Shown here one piece after another: positions 37,028 to 49,509 of a stretch of DNA of 64,000 bases. The stretch spans positions 310,001 through 374,000 of the forward strand of contig BCGN01000009.1 in NCBI GenBank assembly GCA_001599295.1. The letters run 5' to 3'. The notes beneath the pieces were generated by a model that was not told the DNA's origin, did not search any database, and worked only from the letters and a program-made list of their open reading frames with translations. Every line of letters begins with the position of its first letter. The first letter of the stretch is position 1. The position numbers and the translations under genes are program-made. Origin of the DNA: Sporopachydermia quercuum (lineage: Eukaryota > Ascomycota > Sporopachydermiomycetes > Sporopachydermiales > Sporopachydermiaceae).

Positions 37028-38008
37028 TATACATACGATACTAAGCTAAGCTGATAGGAAAGTTGCAAGAAAATTTGATCTTTCTGACAACAGGGCAGAA
37101 AACAAGTGCTTTTGTCAAATTTATTAAATAAAGCAGAAACGGATAACTATTGAACTGAATATTACGTAATGATATAGAATAGATAATACATAACTCTTTA
37201 TATCTGTTCCTTGTTATGGCTATAATGTACTGTTTTCAGACTTATCCTTGTACGAGCTATGAATGACAACCAAACGACAGACAACATTTCAGACAAGAGC
37301 CAAAGGCAGAGCCACATCACTTCCTCCTTTCTCAATCGTTTTATGTCAATTTTCTAGTGCACCTATCAACTAGAACTGTCAGGATCGACAATATCAACTT
37401 TTAGCAACCACCGCTGGTGGTTCACAACTCCTTTCAGCTCATCCATTTTGCCAGACAAAACCTCATATGCAACATTATGCAAGATGGAACCTAAAATTTG
37501 ATATACTTCTGTTCAGGGAATAGTCTTCAAATACTAAATTAACTATTTCCAAACTCTAATCCTAGATCAAGTAGAAACCTAACCCTATTGTAATTGCCAT
37601 ATTGGGAGCAACCCATATTGGTAGTTTTATTATTGATTATGCTTCTTTTTTAACTATTTCATCAACTCTTCTCTATCTTCTCAATCAGCTACCTACTGTT
37701 CATTCTATCACCTCTAAGCGTATCAAATGATCTATGATTCTGATCTAGTCCACCGAAATACCCAACTAGAATAAGGCCCTCAATAAAGAAAGATCAATAT
37801 TTCCCTATCTACTAGGCCGCTTTGAGATTTAACTCAACTACATTGCAACTTCTATTGCAATTGCTCATTGCAATTGGATCACTATCACAGAACAACTTCA
37901 AGGGCCAGAACAGAATATATATATTGGTACTCCTAGGAATTTATGAAGTGTATTCACAATGAAACAAAGTCTTCTAAAGAACGGAATATTTATGATCCTT
38001 GCTGAAAA
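37028..38008. other. permease upstream region
   Basis: 981 bases between the mutase and permease genes with no recognisable gene. It is pyrimidine-rich in places and presumably holds the permease promoter. Confidence 0.5.
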
Positions 38009-39817
38009 ATGGATATAAAGAACGACCAGGAGCTCCTCAGCTCCTTTGATTCCATTCATGATGAATCATCCGTGAGGCATAGACATCTAATAGACAATGA
38101 AAGTAACGGCGAATATTCAGATTCTCATATCAACCTTCAGGAATCAACAGATAATATTCCATTATTAGATTCATATAACAACAACGAAACCAGCAATCGT
38201 CTCCCGAGAATAACATCACATACCTTTGATATCATGGAAGCTGGTCAAGTTTCTAGTATAGATCCTGATACCGGTGTCAAATATGGACTGAAATCGAGAC
38301 ATTTATCAATGATGGCTTTAGCTGGCATTATTGGTCCTGGTCTATTAATTGGTACTGGTAAAGCTTTAGCTGATGGAGGCCCGGCTTCATTGCTCATTGC
38401 TTTCTCTCTGATGGGTATCATTGCGTTCTGTATGATGCAGTCCTTAGGTGAAATGACAACTCTTTATCCTCAAGGATGTACATTTATCTCTCTAGCTGAT
38501 AGATTCTTTGATAAAGCTTTATCATTTGCTATCGGCTGGGCTTATTTTCTCATATGGGCGTTTGTTTTAGGAAATGAATATAATATCTTAACCAATGTAC
38601 TTTCATCGTGGTATTCCGGAATCCCAAGCTGGGGCTATTTTTTTATTTGTTGGACTTTCTTCACTGCTATTCAAATGTTTGGTATTGAAAAATTTGGCGA
38701 AATTGAATTCTGGTTAGCCTTAATCAAGATTGTTGGTATACTAACCTTCAATGTTTTTGGTATTATATATGCTTCTGGTGGTGTTAGAGGTAAAGAAGCT
38801 ATTGGATTCCAATACTGGAATAGCCCTGGCGCTTTTAACAATGGCTTTCGAGGAGTTGCAAGTACCTTTGTGTACTGTGCCACATTTTATGTTGGTTGCG
38901 AATCTGTTGCTATCACTGCTGGCGAAGCAGAGAATCCAAAAAAAGCCGTCCCGACAGCTGTAAGACAATTGTTCTGGAGAATCATCATAATTTACCTCGG
39001 TACAGCTTTTGTTTATGGTATCACTGTTCCATTTGATTCTCCTTCTTTGAATGCTGGCGTTGATCATGTAATGCAATCTCCAATGACTATTGCCCTAGCG
39101 AACGCTGGTTGGGCAGCTGGTACTCATCTGGTTAACAGTTTTATACTAGTAACTTGTCTATCAGCTGTTAATGGTTCAGGATACTTAGCATCAAGAACAT
39201 TGTTATACCTTTCACAAGAGGAGAAAGCTTTCAAAGCATTAGGGTTTACTGATAAAAGAGGAGTCCCCATTTATTCTGTTCTTTTAACAAGTGCTTTTGG
39301 TTTCTTGAGCTTGATGAATTTGAAACAAGGCGTTGCGACTGCATATGCNTATATTACAAATGTCAGCGGTGTGTTTACTTTTCTTGTATGGGCGTGTATA
39401 AGTTTTACCCATTTGAAGTTTAGAAAAGCTTGGATTGCTCAAGGTAGAACTTTAGATGAATTGCCTTATGTTGCTATGTGGTTCCCATATACAACGTATG
39501 CTGGACTAATTGCTAATATAGTTATGGTGCTATTACAAGGTTACTCATCATTTTCCCCCGAATTTGATGCTCCTAGATTCATTGATGCATATGTAGGTAT
39601 ATTAGTATTTCTGTTCTCATATTTGGGCTACAAATACTTTGCTAACACCAGAATTCGTGATCCTATGATGATTGATCTTGATGAAGGCATGAGAGTGTAT
39701 GATGATAATAATAATAATAATGGTAGAGGAAATGTAAATGGTTATAATGATAGCATTAATGATCATGAGATGGAAGCAATCACAACTGTTATTTCAGATT
39801 CATCAATTAAGAGTTAG
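38009..39817 (+). CDS. amino-acid permease (YAT family, APC superfamily)
   Basis: A 602-residue plasma-membrane transporter. A hydrophilic cytosolic N-tail of about 95 residues ends at YGLKSRHLSMMALAG, the usual entry to TM1. TM1 carries GIIGPGLLIGTG, a variant of the amino-acid permease GGxIGTG signature. About 12 hydrophobic segments follow, with the conserved CATFYVGCESVAITAGEAENPKKAVP block in TM6 and 'VNGSGYLASRTLLYLS' in TM8. The C-terminal tail is short with an Asn run encoded by AAT repeats. The family imports amino acids with protons; the substrate cannot be assigned, because the TM1 and TM3 residues differ from those of the Gap1 and Dip5 groups. Lysines in the N-tail are few, but acidic/Ser stretches could serve ubiquitin-dependent turnover. 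Confidence 0.92.
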   Translation: MDIKNDQELLSSFDSIHDESSVRHRHLIDNESNGEYSDSHINLQESTDNIPLLDSYNNNETSNRLPRITSHTFDIMEAGQVSSIDPDTGVKYGLKSRHLSMMALAGIIGPGLLIGTGKALADGGPASLLIAFSLMGIIAFCMMQSLGEMTTLYPQGCTFISLADRFFDKALSFAIGWAYFLIWAFVLGNEYNILTNVLSSWYSGIPSWGYFFICWTFFTAIQMFGIEKFGEIEFWLALIKIVGILTFNVFGIIYASGGVRGKEAIGFQYWNSPGAFNNGFRGVASTFVYCATFYVGCESVAITAGEAENPKKAVPTAVRQLFWRIIIIYLGTAFVYGITVPFDSPSLNAGVDHVMQSPMTIALANAGWAAGTHLVNSFILVTCLSAVNGSGYLASRTLLYLSQEEKAFKALGFTDKRGVPIYSVLLTSAFGFLSLMNLKQGVATAYXYITNVSGVFTFLVWACISFTHLKFRKAWIAQGRTLDELPYVAMWFPYTTYAGLIANIVMVLLQGYSSFSPEFDAPRFIDAYVGILVFLFSYLGYKYFANTRIRDPMMIDLDEGMRVYDDNNNNNGRGNVNGYNDSINDHEMEAITTVISDSSIKS

Positions 39818-40990
39818 AAATGAGAGCACGAACTGAAAGGACCTTAAACTCTGATGATGCAACTGGACTTCTTCTTATGATAAGTTATGAATGTCATGTT
39901 ACCATTAAGCGATAAATAGTAAATATAGAGAAACTGTTGGTATTAGCAATCATATGATGATCATGAAGTACCTTAGGATCAATAAAATGGTAGGCAACAA
40001 TAGGAAGGGAAAAACGAAAAAAATTGAAATAGAACTGAAAGATAATATATAAAAGGGTTTGGAAGTTATAGGAATTTTCATAATGGTTTTTGTAAGGAGT
40101 TTTGATAGAGAGTATTTTGTAGGGAGCTGATAATTGTATTATACTTTTATCGATACAACAATTAATAGTAGTAATAACAATAACAATATTTAATACATAC
40201 ATCCCATATATTATAAATTGAATCAACCATTGAGAACTATCGTAGTATGTAGGTATAAACAGGTAGAAGTAATACCCAACACGCAGAAATCAATAAAACG
40301 AGATGCATATGAAGAAATGTCAACTGCCAACCATTGTTTACTTGCTTGAAGCCATTNATGATGTCAGGTATGAGAAAATATATCTTGTACTTGAGAATCA
40401 ATTGAAAATAGTTGATTGATGTAATGGAACATTTGGTAAGAATATTACTAGTTCTATTATTTCTAACATCTTTATCAATAACACTAAAAATTCACCAGTG
40501 TTGACTCTCAGACAAGTACAATCAAAATGCTTTCAATTACTAGCTTAACAGTTCATTATGTTATACTCATTTCTATCCATATAATGAAGGAATAAATGGT
40601 ATATGTTGATTTACTCTTGTAGATAATTAACCCGGTAATACGATCAAACGGAGAAAGAAATATCAACTTACGAATTAAGATAGAATCATGTTTTCATCAA
40701 GTTTTATATCAGTAATGCCTTATCAATATTTAATAATACCATTATTCATACACTCGCTCTAATCACTTCTCATATTCATTCCACATTCATAATGCTATTC
40801 CTATTCCTATTACTACGACTCTTTTTTTCTGGTCTATTCCTATCAATTTGTTACCACTGCGAATACATTAACCCAGATATTTACCACATACCAACATATT
40901 ATTCCGCATATACATATCTGAATATAAACAAAGAAAACAGCCATATTCTAAATCATTTTCATCAGCATCCCATATAAACCGTTGGATTAA
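39818..40990. other. convergent 3' spacer, permease / PIN-like carrier
   Basis: 1.17 kb between two convergent stops, longer than needed for terminators. Short ORFs such as 40792-40977 (+) and 39894-40226 (-) have no recognisable features. No repeat or RNA gene is recognised. Confidence 0.5.
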
Positions 40991-42500
40991 TCAAAATCCT
41001 TCTTGAAGCCTAGAATAAATCTTATCAATTGAAAACAATGCATAACTAACAGACGGAGCAATAAAAGGACATGTCATATATGAATAAAGCAACATTCTAG
41101 AAACATTGGCTACTTCGTCAAAAGATGCGCCAGCAAGTTCAGCAATTGCTGCTAACGTAATAGCTGGTGGGCCGATTGGCGTGACCATTAAGACAAAATC
41201 CAATAACTTGTTCACAGTCCAAAGATGCGGAATATATGTTCTAACCAAAGTAACAAGACCAATTGAAACGCAAGAAACAAGGAAGAATCTAATTACAAAT
41301 AAGGTAAAGATCTCTCTGAATCTCACTGGCTCTTTGGGCTTGGTATTCAGCTTCACACCTAAAGCAAACAACTGTAACGAAGGGTAAAGATCACCTAGAT
41401 TCTGCATTGCTTGAGTGAAAGTTGTTGTTATTACTGGTGATTTATATATCAGGTAATGAAGAGGAGGAATAACACCAAGAACCACAGCAACCAACGCTGA
41501 GACGACTGCTACATTCAAATACTTTTCAATCTTGTGCCAATTATGAATAGCTTTTCTTTTGATAGCATGTCGAATATTTCTTTGAAGGTTGACAGAACCG
41601 GAAAGTAAGCCATGATTTTCAGTTGCTGATGAAGGATCATGAGTACTCCAAGCTTGGCGGAAACCAGGAGGTAGGGCAAATGATGATACTCTTCTTCTAT
41701 CTGTGTCTTCATGACTGTTCAATAACTGAGGACCAAGAGCAAATCTAACGATGTTGTGAACAACTGAATGAATCAGAATGTATGCATTTCCTCTTACTAA
41801 AGCTTGTGACGGTGTTTCCCCTGGCTCTAGTAAACCCTTCAATGCTCCAGACTTATTTAAAGCATATAACATTAACAAGGGAAGAGATGTAACATTATTG
41901 AACATAATACCAGGAATTATATAACCAGGATATTTAAACCATCTCACCAGAGCAACTCCAAGGTAATATGTAAGGAAAAGGATTATAATTGGCAAAGCAA
42001 TAATAGGCCAAAATGATGTGATGGCATCCCAGGTCAATGGTGGTCCCATCTGCGTTATAATCAAGCATGGCAAAAATATATGCACACATATATAGGAAAC
42101 GCTCTATGAGAGAGAGAGAGAGATTATNTTAGTATTGACTTAACAAGCAGCAAGGATGAGCATACTGGTAGAGTAGTGAATCTGGTTGTATCACAGGAAA
42201 GCCAACGCCCACTAGAATATAAATATGGCACTTACTTGTTCACCACTTAATGATAGTAACCCATATAATCCAGAAAGATAACCTGCAAATAGCACCAGAA
42301 TAACCGATATTGAAGCCTATGAAATATAGTTAGTAAAAGTAAACATAGTATTCTGATAACTGATGGTATATCATTAGTCAAGCAATAACATAGTAAGAGC
42401 AATTGCTATTACCATTCACTAACGATATAAATAGAAACAAATAACATACTTCTAGTGAAGCAACCACTGTTGATATTACTGTTGATAAATCAGCCCCCAT
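40991..42500 (-). CDS. PIN-like membrane transport protein (auxin efflux carrier family)
   Basis: Three exons on the minus strand, 42450-42500, 42236-42316 and 40991-42103, give 414 residues. Exon 1 encodes MGADLSTVISTVVASLE, exon 2 the first hydrophobic segment (ASISVILVLFAGYLSGLYG), and exon 3 starts SVSYICVHIFLPCLIITQMG, the typical second helix with the 'LPCL' block. About five N-terminal and five C-terminal helices flank a hydrophilic loop (about 170-240), as in the PF03547 family. Baker's yeast relatives are ECM3, YNL095C, YLR152C and YBR287W, of unclear substrate and often ER-located. The last part has TPIGPPAITLAAIAELAG. The introns are 133 and 132 nt with donors GTATGT and GTAAGT. 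Intron 1 has TACTAAC (42329-42335); in intron 2 the branch point reads TACTAAN with an N at 42128 and is followed by a CT-repeat tract. Confidence 0.9.
42105..42122. repeat. (AG)n dinucleotide repeat in intron
   Basis: An AG repeat on the plus strand is the polypyrimidine (CT) tract directly before the 3' splice site of the second intron of the PIN-like gene. Its length sets the unusually long 24-nt branch-point-to-acceptor distance of that intron. Confidence 0.75.
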
Positions 42501-43798
42501 TACTTATATATATATATTTAGAATGCTACGGATCTATTAATCTATGAATTCAATTGACCAAGCCAATCGAACCAAAACACTAATAGAACTACTTTATTAT
42601 CGTGTTGTCTCCATAACAATTGATGGAGCACTGGTATACTATTATCAGTTCCTCTCAAACAACAATCTCTGTAGTTTCTACCACTATCATAAAAACAGGC
42701 AACAATTTATTCCTCTATCAACAAAGAACCTATATGCTGTCGGTTAAACACTGAAATCGACTCATATAATAGATGCACCTTCTCCTTATGAATCAAGCAG
42801 ACATGCCCCAGATTAAGTTGAATCAGAGTTGATGCATCTTGCGCCATCATGAGTTACATGTAAGTGATCATGCATTACTACGCATAAACGAGAAGGACTA
42901 TAGAAAGTTTAAAATGAAGGGAAATCGACAAGTAGTAAGATAATTGAGTATAATAAGGAAGGTAATCCATAAAAGAAAAACAATTGGTTCATTGAGTTGT
43001 TTTAAGAAGTAATTCTGATTGGGAAGGTAAGATTGAAGTGTTGGATTGCTCTATTAATGAATGCTATTTTCCTTTTCGAAAAGTCAGAAAAGAATTGATT
43101 GATAATAATATAAGTAATATCACGTGGTTTGACGTCTCACGTGATAACCCATCATGGTGATAAGAAAGTGGTGCTTGAACATAATTTTAGACGATTTGAT
43201 AACCCTTCTCCTAACTAAGTCATTTCAACAGCTATTGAGTACTCCAGGTAGCTGGAATGACAGTGAGATGAATTTACTTTCAGACTGTAGAAGTTAATTT
43301 TCACCTCTTTAGCAACTTTTCTGAACTCAATGACAAAAGTCCCAATCAATCTCACGTTACTTTTATTTGGACAAGTGGCATAGAATTATGAGACTTATAA
43401 TAATCTAACGGAGAAACTACTATTAAACTACAAGAATTGAACAGTAATCGTATTATAAATGACATGAAATGCTAATATTTAAGCTATTATTGAGAGGAGA
43501 TTCAAGAGATTGTATATGAGAGTCACAAATGACGAATAATAGAATGATATATAATTAGAGGAGATAAAAGTGATAGTAAAAGTTGAGAATAATCTATATA
43601 ATACAGAGACAAAAAAGTTATAAAAATATTAGAAGAGCAGATTTGAAATTAAGCCGATAAATTTAACCCCGATACCCAAAAACATTTGATGATAACTAGC
43701 AAGATTGTTATATTAAGTAAAAAATGTGTCAATCAATAACACACTCTCGCAAAGTTATCCAATACGATACTAGCTAGTCTTGATAGATGCAAAAAAAT
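42501..43798. other. PIN-like gene promoter and RPN4 3' region
   Basis: 1.3 kb with no gene supported. It holds the paired E-box element at 43121-43143. AT-rich DNA next to RPN4 presumably contains its 3' end. Confidence 0.5.
43121..43143. promoter_or_regulatory. paired CACGTG E-boxes flanking a TGACGTCT site
   Basis: ATCACGTGG at 43119-43127 and TCACGTGAT at 43137-43145 have CACGTG cores 17 bases apart, with TGACGTCT between them. The first fits RTCACRTG, the Cbf1 consensus; Pho4-type bHLH factors are alternatives, and TGACGTC is CREB/ATF-like. The element lies about 620 bases upstream of the PIN-like gene. No AT-rich CDEII-like stretch or CDEIII follows, so it is not a point centromere. 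Confidence 0.5.
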
Positions 43799-45190
43799 CT
43801 AATTGACCTCAATATACTGTGCATTAGCCTTCGCCTTATTGATAGCTTCCGTAGCTGTTGAACCAGTCAAACCATGTTTAACCCTAATGTGTCGAGATAA
43901 GGCATCCCCCCGAGAGAATGTTTTTCTGGTCTTAACACCTCTTTTCAATCCTTCGTTTTGACACAACTCGCATATGAATATCTTCTTCTTGGAAGCATGG
44001 ATAGTTTCCTTATGTCGGATTAGATCATAAGGACGAGAAAAGTGTTTCAAACAAGGCTTACCAGTTGAAGGATTGATTAAATCACAAGTATGCGAACCGG
44101 CAGAAATTGGTATTTTCTTTGTTGAAGTTTTTGAATTATCGCTCTGACTTGAATTATCAGAACGTGCTATGCCACCTGTTTGAACTTCCTCCTTTTCTTC
44201 CATAGCGGTACCAGCATTTCCACTTGATTTACAGTCTAATCCACCTTCGAGGGACAACGGCGCTACTTGTAAACTGTCGAACAGGTTGTTGTCATCAAGA
44301 TTGAATCTATTCTCATGAGGCAAGAAAAAGCTGTTTTCATTATTCACTAAAGCGTCATCAAATCCGTTATCCATTCCAAATGGACTATCAAAGTAGTTAT
44401 CCACATCTGAAGCATCGTCATCGAAATCATCGAACACTTCTGGTCGTTCCATGGGTTGAGGCTGTTCTTCGCTATTAGGGAAAACAAGCATTTGGTTGCT
44501 ATCACTAAAAACATTTGGAAAAGGTTCACTACCATCCAATATTATATCATCAGTGAACATCAGATGAGCATCTTTTGGACTGAACGTTGTAGCATCAGGA
44601 AAACCAAAAGTGGTTCCTGGTAATTGAAACTCAAATCCAGTGTTGTTCATTTGAGGTGGTTGGTCATTGTTCGCCGGTGAAGTGAACAGACTTCTCTGTT
44701 GTTCCACATCAGCTGCAAAGAATGCTGATGAGTCCCGAAATGGTGATGTGAATACTGGTTCTTCAGGAGTTTGTAACGGTTTGTTTGAGCTCATGGTCAT
44801 ATCAATGTCCATTGGTGGTGGAAATAGTGAATCGTCATTTAATAATGAAAAGTGTTGATCCATCATATCACCAGAAATTATATTATGCTTAAAACTATCT
44901 TGACTTTTCATACCTGGTCTCATGACAGGTCTACTTAATGCAGCATTACACATCACTGGTGTGGAGTTTTGGCTAACATTCCAGTCAGTACTATCTGCAT
45001 GAGAGAACAGAGAGTCCTCCAATACATCAGTGTATGTTCTCCTCAGAGTGGGAAAACTTGGAAGGGTAGAAGTATCAACTGATTCATCGTTAGTATGTTT
45101 AGTATTATCTTTTAAAATTAATAAACCCTTGGAACTGACATCAGAGGTTTTAGGAGGAAGCACCAACTTACTAGTTGCTGAGGTAGCCAT
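43799..45190 (-). CDS. RPN4: proteasome gene activator RPN4
   Basis: A 463-residue transcription factor. The C-terminus carries the Rpn4-type pair of atypical C2H2 fingers: CDLINPSTGKPC with HFSRPYDLIRHKETIH, then CELCQNEG with RKTFSRGDALSRHIRVKH. The tail INKAKANAQYIEV parallels the baker's yeast protein. The N-terminal motif RRTYTDVLEDSLF matches the RTLTDILEDELY of baker's yeast Rpn4. The middle is acidic (about 250-300) and fits an activation/degradation region. Rpn4 binds PACE elements (GGTGGCAAA) upstream of proteasome genes and is itself a very short-lived proteasome substrate. I start at the ATG at 45190 (MATSATSK). The reading frame stays open further upstream but without an ATG, so a spliced 5' exon is possible but not seen. 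Confidence 0.92.
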   Translation of the reverse strand: MATSATSKLVLPPKTSDVSSKGLLILKDNTKHTNDESVDTSTLPSFPTLRRTYTDVLEDSLFSHADSTDWNVSQNSTPVMCNAALSRPVMRPGMKSQDSFKHNIISGDMMDQHFSLLNDDSLFPPPMDIDMTMSSNKPLQTPEEPVFTSPFRDSSAFFAADVEQQRSLFTSPANNDQPPQMNNTGFEFQLPGTTFGFPDATTFSPKDAHLMFTDDIILDGSEPFPNVFSDSNQMLVFPNSEEQPQPMERPEVFDDFDDDASDVDNYFDSPFGMDNGFDDALVNNENSFFLPHENRFNLDDNNLFDSLQVAPLSLEGGLDCKSSGNAGTAMEEKEEVQTGGIARSDNSSQSDNSKTSTKKIPISAGSHTCDLINPSTGKPCLKHFSRPYDLIRHKETIHASKKKIFICELCQNEGLKRGVKTRKTFSRGDALSRHIRVKHGLTGSTATEAINKAKANAQYIEVN

Positions 45191-47438
45191 TGTATTTGAG
45201 TCAAAAGACCAATTTGTGATTCTTTGTTGGTCAGAATGTGACAACTTATTGTCTGATTGCTCCTTCACCTTGTCAAACAGTTTATAAAGTAGCGAACTGT
45301 TGATTATCCTTCTTCCTTTATTGAATGCAACGAAAGACCTATTTCTTTCTCCTGTTTATTTTTTTCTCCAAAGACTTCGATTAATTAACAATTCCTTCAA
45401 AATTCTTCGAATATTTCTTTTATTTTTTCTTATTTGGTTTACTTGATTCTTCCTGTCTGATCTTTCTGCAATTCAATTAATGAAACTAGCAGATTCCAGA
45501 TCTTTTGAATTATCCAAAAACACCAAAACGATCAATGCTATTCTTCTTGAAAGCGCTATAATATTGATTTTCTTTCTCAATAATCAATGAAAAGAGAATT
45601 CCAGCAATTAAATCAAACTATTTCAATAATCTACCTTTCGTTCAATATACAACACACAAATCTCGATATTCTTTAATCAGACAAACAGAACAAAATCAAT
45701 AGAAGGATTCTTCGTTACTTATAAATCATGGTGGCAAATATCTCCTTTCTCCTACTTTTGGGTTTTGTTGGCATATTTATTACTAATGGTAATAACGTAA
45801 TGCCAATATAAAGTTTACGTTTAGGGCTTTAATCTTAAAACCTTATTTCTTTATGCAGATATAGTAATGATTTAATGTAATGACCAAATTTCCGGCATTT
45901 AGATTGAATTAAATGTACTATATGCTATATTTAACGAGTTCAATGTGTCAAAGATGTGATAAGGAGATGAGAATGAAGTAGAAATGAATGAAGGACAAGT
46001 AATGCTTGAAGTTGGGAGTTGTTCTTGGGAAAATATAATGCTTGCTTTGTATAGTAAGAGATTTATAGTATAGGTTGTATCGGTTATAAAAAAGATGATA
46101 AGTCTGTGTGGGGCTATGTAGAGAAAGAGAAGACGTTATACTTATTTTGTTTCTCAGAACACTAGACACAACAAAGACGACAGGAAAATGAGATGATAAT
46201 ATTAGCAATTTTGTTTCAACCACGTTTGTTTTCTGAGAAGTATATTATTTTACTAAACTAAACGTGATAAGATTTCGAGTCTGGATTCGCACTCAATATC
46301 AATTCAATCCATGTGTTATTTCCTTTCATTTTGCAATATGAATATGTGCTTTATATATATGTAAAGTAGCTCTTACTGGTGAACTAAGATAGGAGTCCAT
46401 TAGAATGATTGACCCTCAAACTCAATTTAGTTGTAGATCAAGTTTCCTACATCTAATTAGATAGATTTCTGTTGAATATAAATGAGTGACTGGAGGTACT
46501 CTGAGAAATACTAGAATTATGAGGTAACGAGTAAATAAATAGTCGTATCAAACAATGGGTTCAGTTAATATCCATTCTTTTCCATTCTTCTCAACTTGAA
46601 GGCTATACTCAGCAGTATGGTAGTAAAAGACTCCTCTCATGTGTCAACTTAATATGCCATCCTTGCGGGCACTTAGAATCAGAATGCGATGAGTCATAAA
46701 GTTCAAGATGAAACCTTATGAAAAACTGAAGACAGCAAATTGAAAGTTCTAGTATGTTCTACGATATTCTTTCTATATCCGGAAAAAGTGGAAACAATTT
46801 CTATCAGAAGAGTGGTTTTATCTCCGCAATTAGCGAGACCTTCCGCTTTTAACTTTGCTTTATGATGATCATTTATTTATAAAGCAGCGTTCTTAATATT
46901 AATACCTTATTGACCGATGTCGGGACCGGACATAAAAGTGTTTTGAAGACGCTAAAATAAATTATTATAGAGCAAGTCATGTCTATGAATGACCTTGAGT
47001 TAGGTTGGATTGATTGTTTGCAATCCCGTGGATGTTTCCACTTAGTTTTGTTAATTGTTGTTAATCGTTCAGGAGGAGACGCGATTAATTCTTATATGCG
47101 ATGACATGCAATAGTAAGTACGATACTGCAAAATGTTACTCAAATGCATAAACTCGCATTTTCTCTGCTAGTTATATGCATAAGAGCTATGAATTCTGCT
47201 AACAAAGATTTATAACTGTGTTTTAAATATTGAGCTAAGCAGGTGTCATTATACTGTAGAATCGTACCTACATAATGCCACAATATAATTTGGTGGGTTA
47301 CTATTGCTAATGGGCAGCCACAAGTCCTACAATTCTTACAACATTCATTTTAATAAATCATAAACCCACCATTATCTCAACTATGAAACCAGGTAATATA
47401 ATAAAAATACAAATTGAAATTGCAACAGCGAGCAGAGT
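45191..47438. other. RPN4 promoter and histone H4 3' region
   Basis: 2.2 kb with no gene supported; the Ser/Leu/Phe-rich ORF at 45948-46223 (-) looks like chance. It contains the PACE site at 45730-45738 and two ATGCAT sites (47144-47149, 47176-47181). The pyrimidine-rich stretch at about 45340-45440 fits a long RPN4 leader or promoter. Confidence 0.5.
45730..45738 (+). promoter_or_regulatory. PACE element (GGTGGCAAA) upstream of RPN4
   Basis: An exact nine-base match to the Rpn4 binding site, 540 bases upstream of the RPN4 ATG and reading away from the gene. I noticed no other copy elsewhere in the window. It suggests that Rpn4 may act on its own gene. Confidence 0.6.
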
Positions 47439-49247
<1,809 letters not shown>

Positions 49248-49509
49248 ACGTTCGTGTATTTTTATTGTATAATCCTTATGTCTGGGTTTAATTGTATTGG
49301 TGGAATATTATGTTACGAATTGTAAATGTAGCAATTAGTGTAGATATTGACAGTAAATGCTCTTTTGATTTCACTTCCGGTAGGTGAAAAGGAGCGTTCN
49401 ATACTTTCAGTTTTAGGTAAAATGCTATTTGTCTGTATTATACGGTTTTAAATCTTATAATCCACCTTTTAGAAATATATTAAAAACTATTCTGATTAAC
49501 TGCACACCT

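Noticed and set aside
43119-43145. Possible point centromere from the RTCACRTG (CDEI-like) match
   Set aside because: No AT-rich CDEII of the right length and no CDEIII-like TGT...CCGAA follows.
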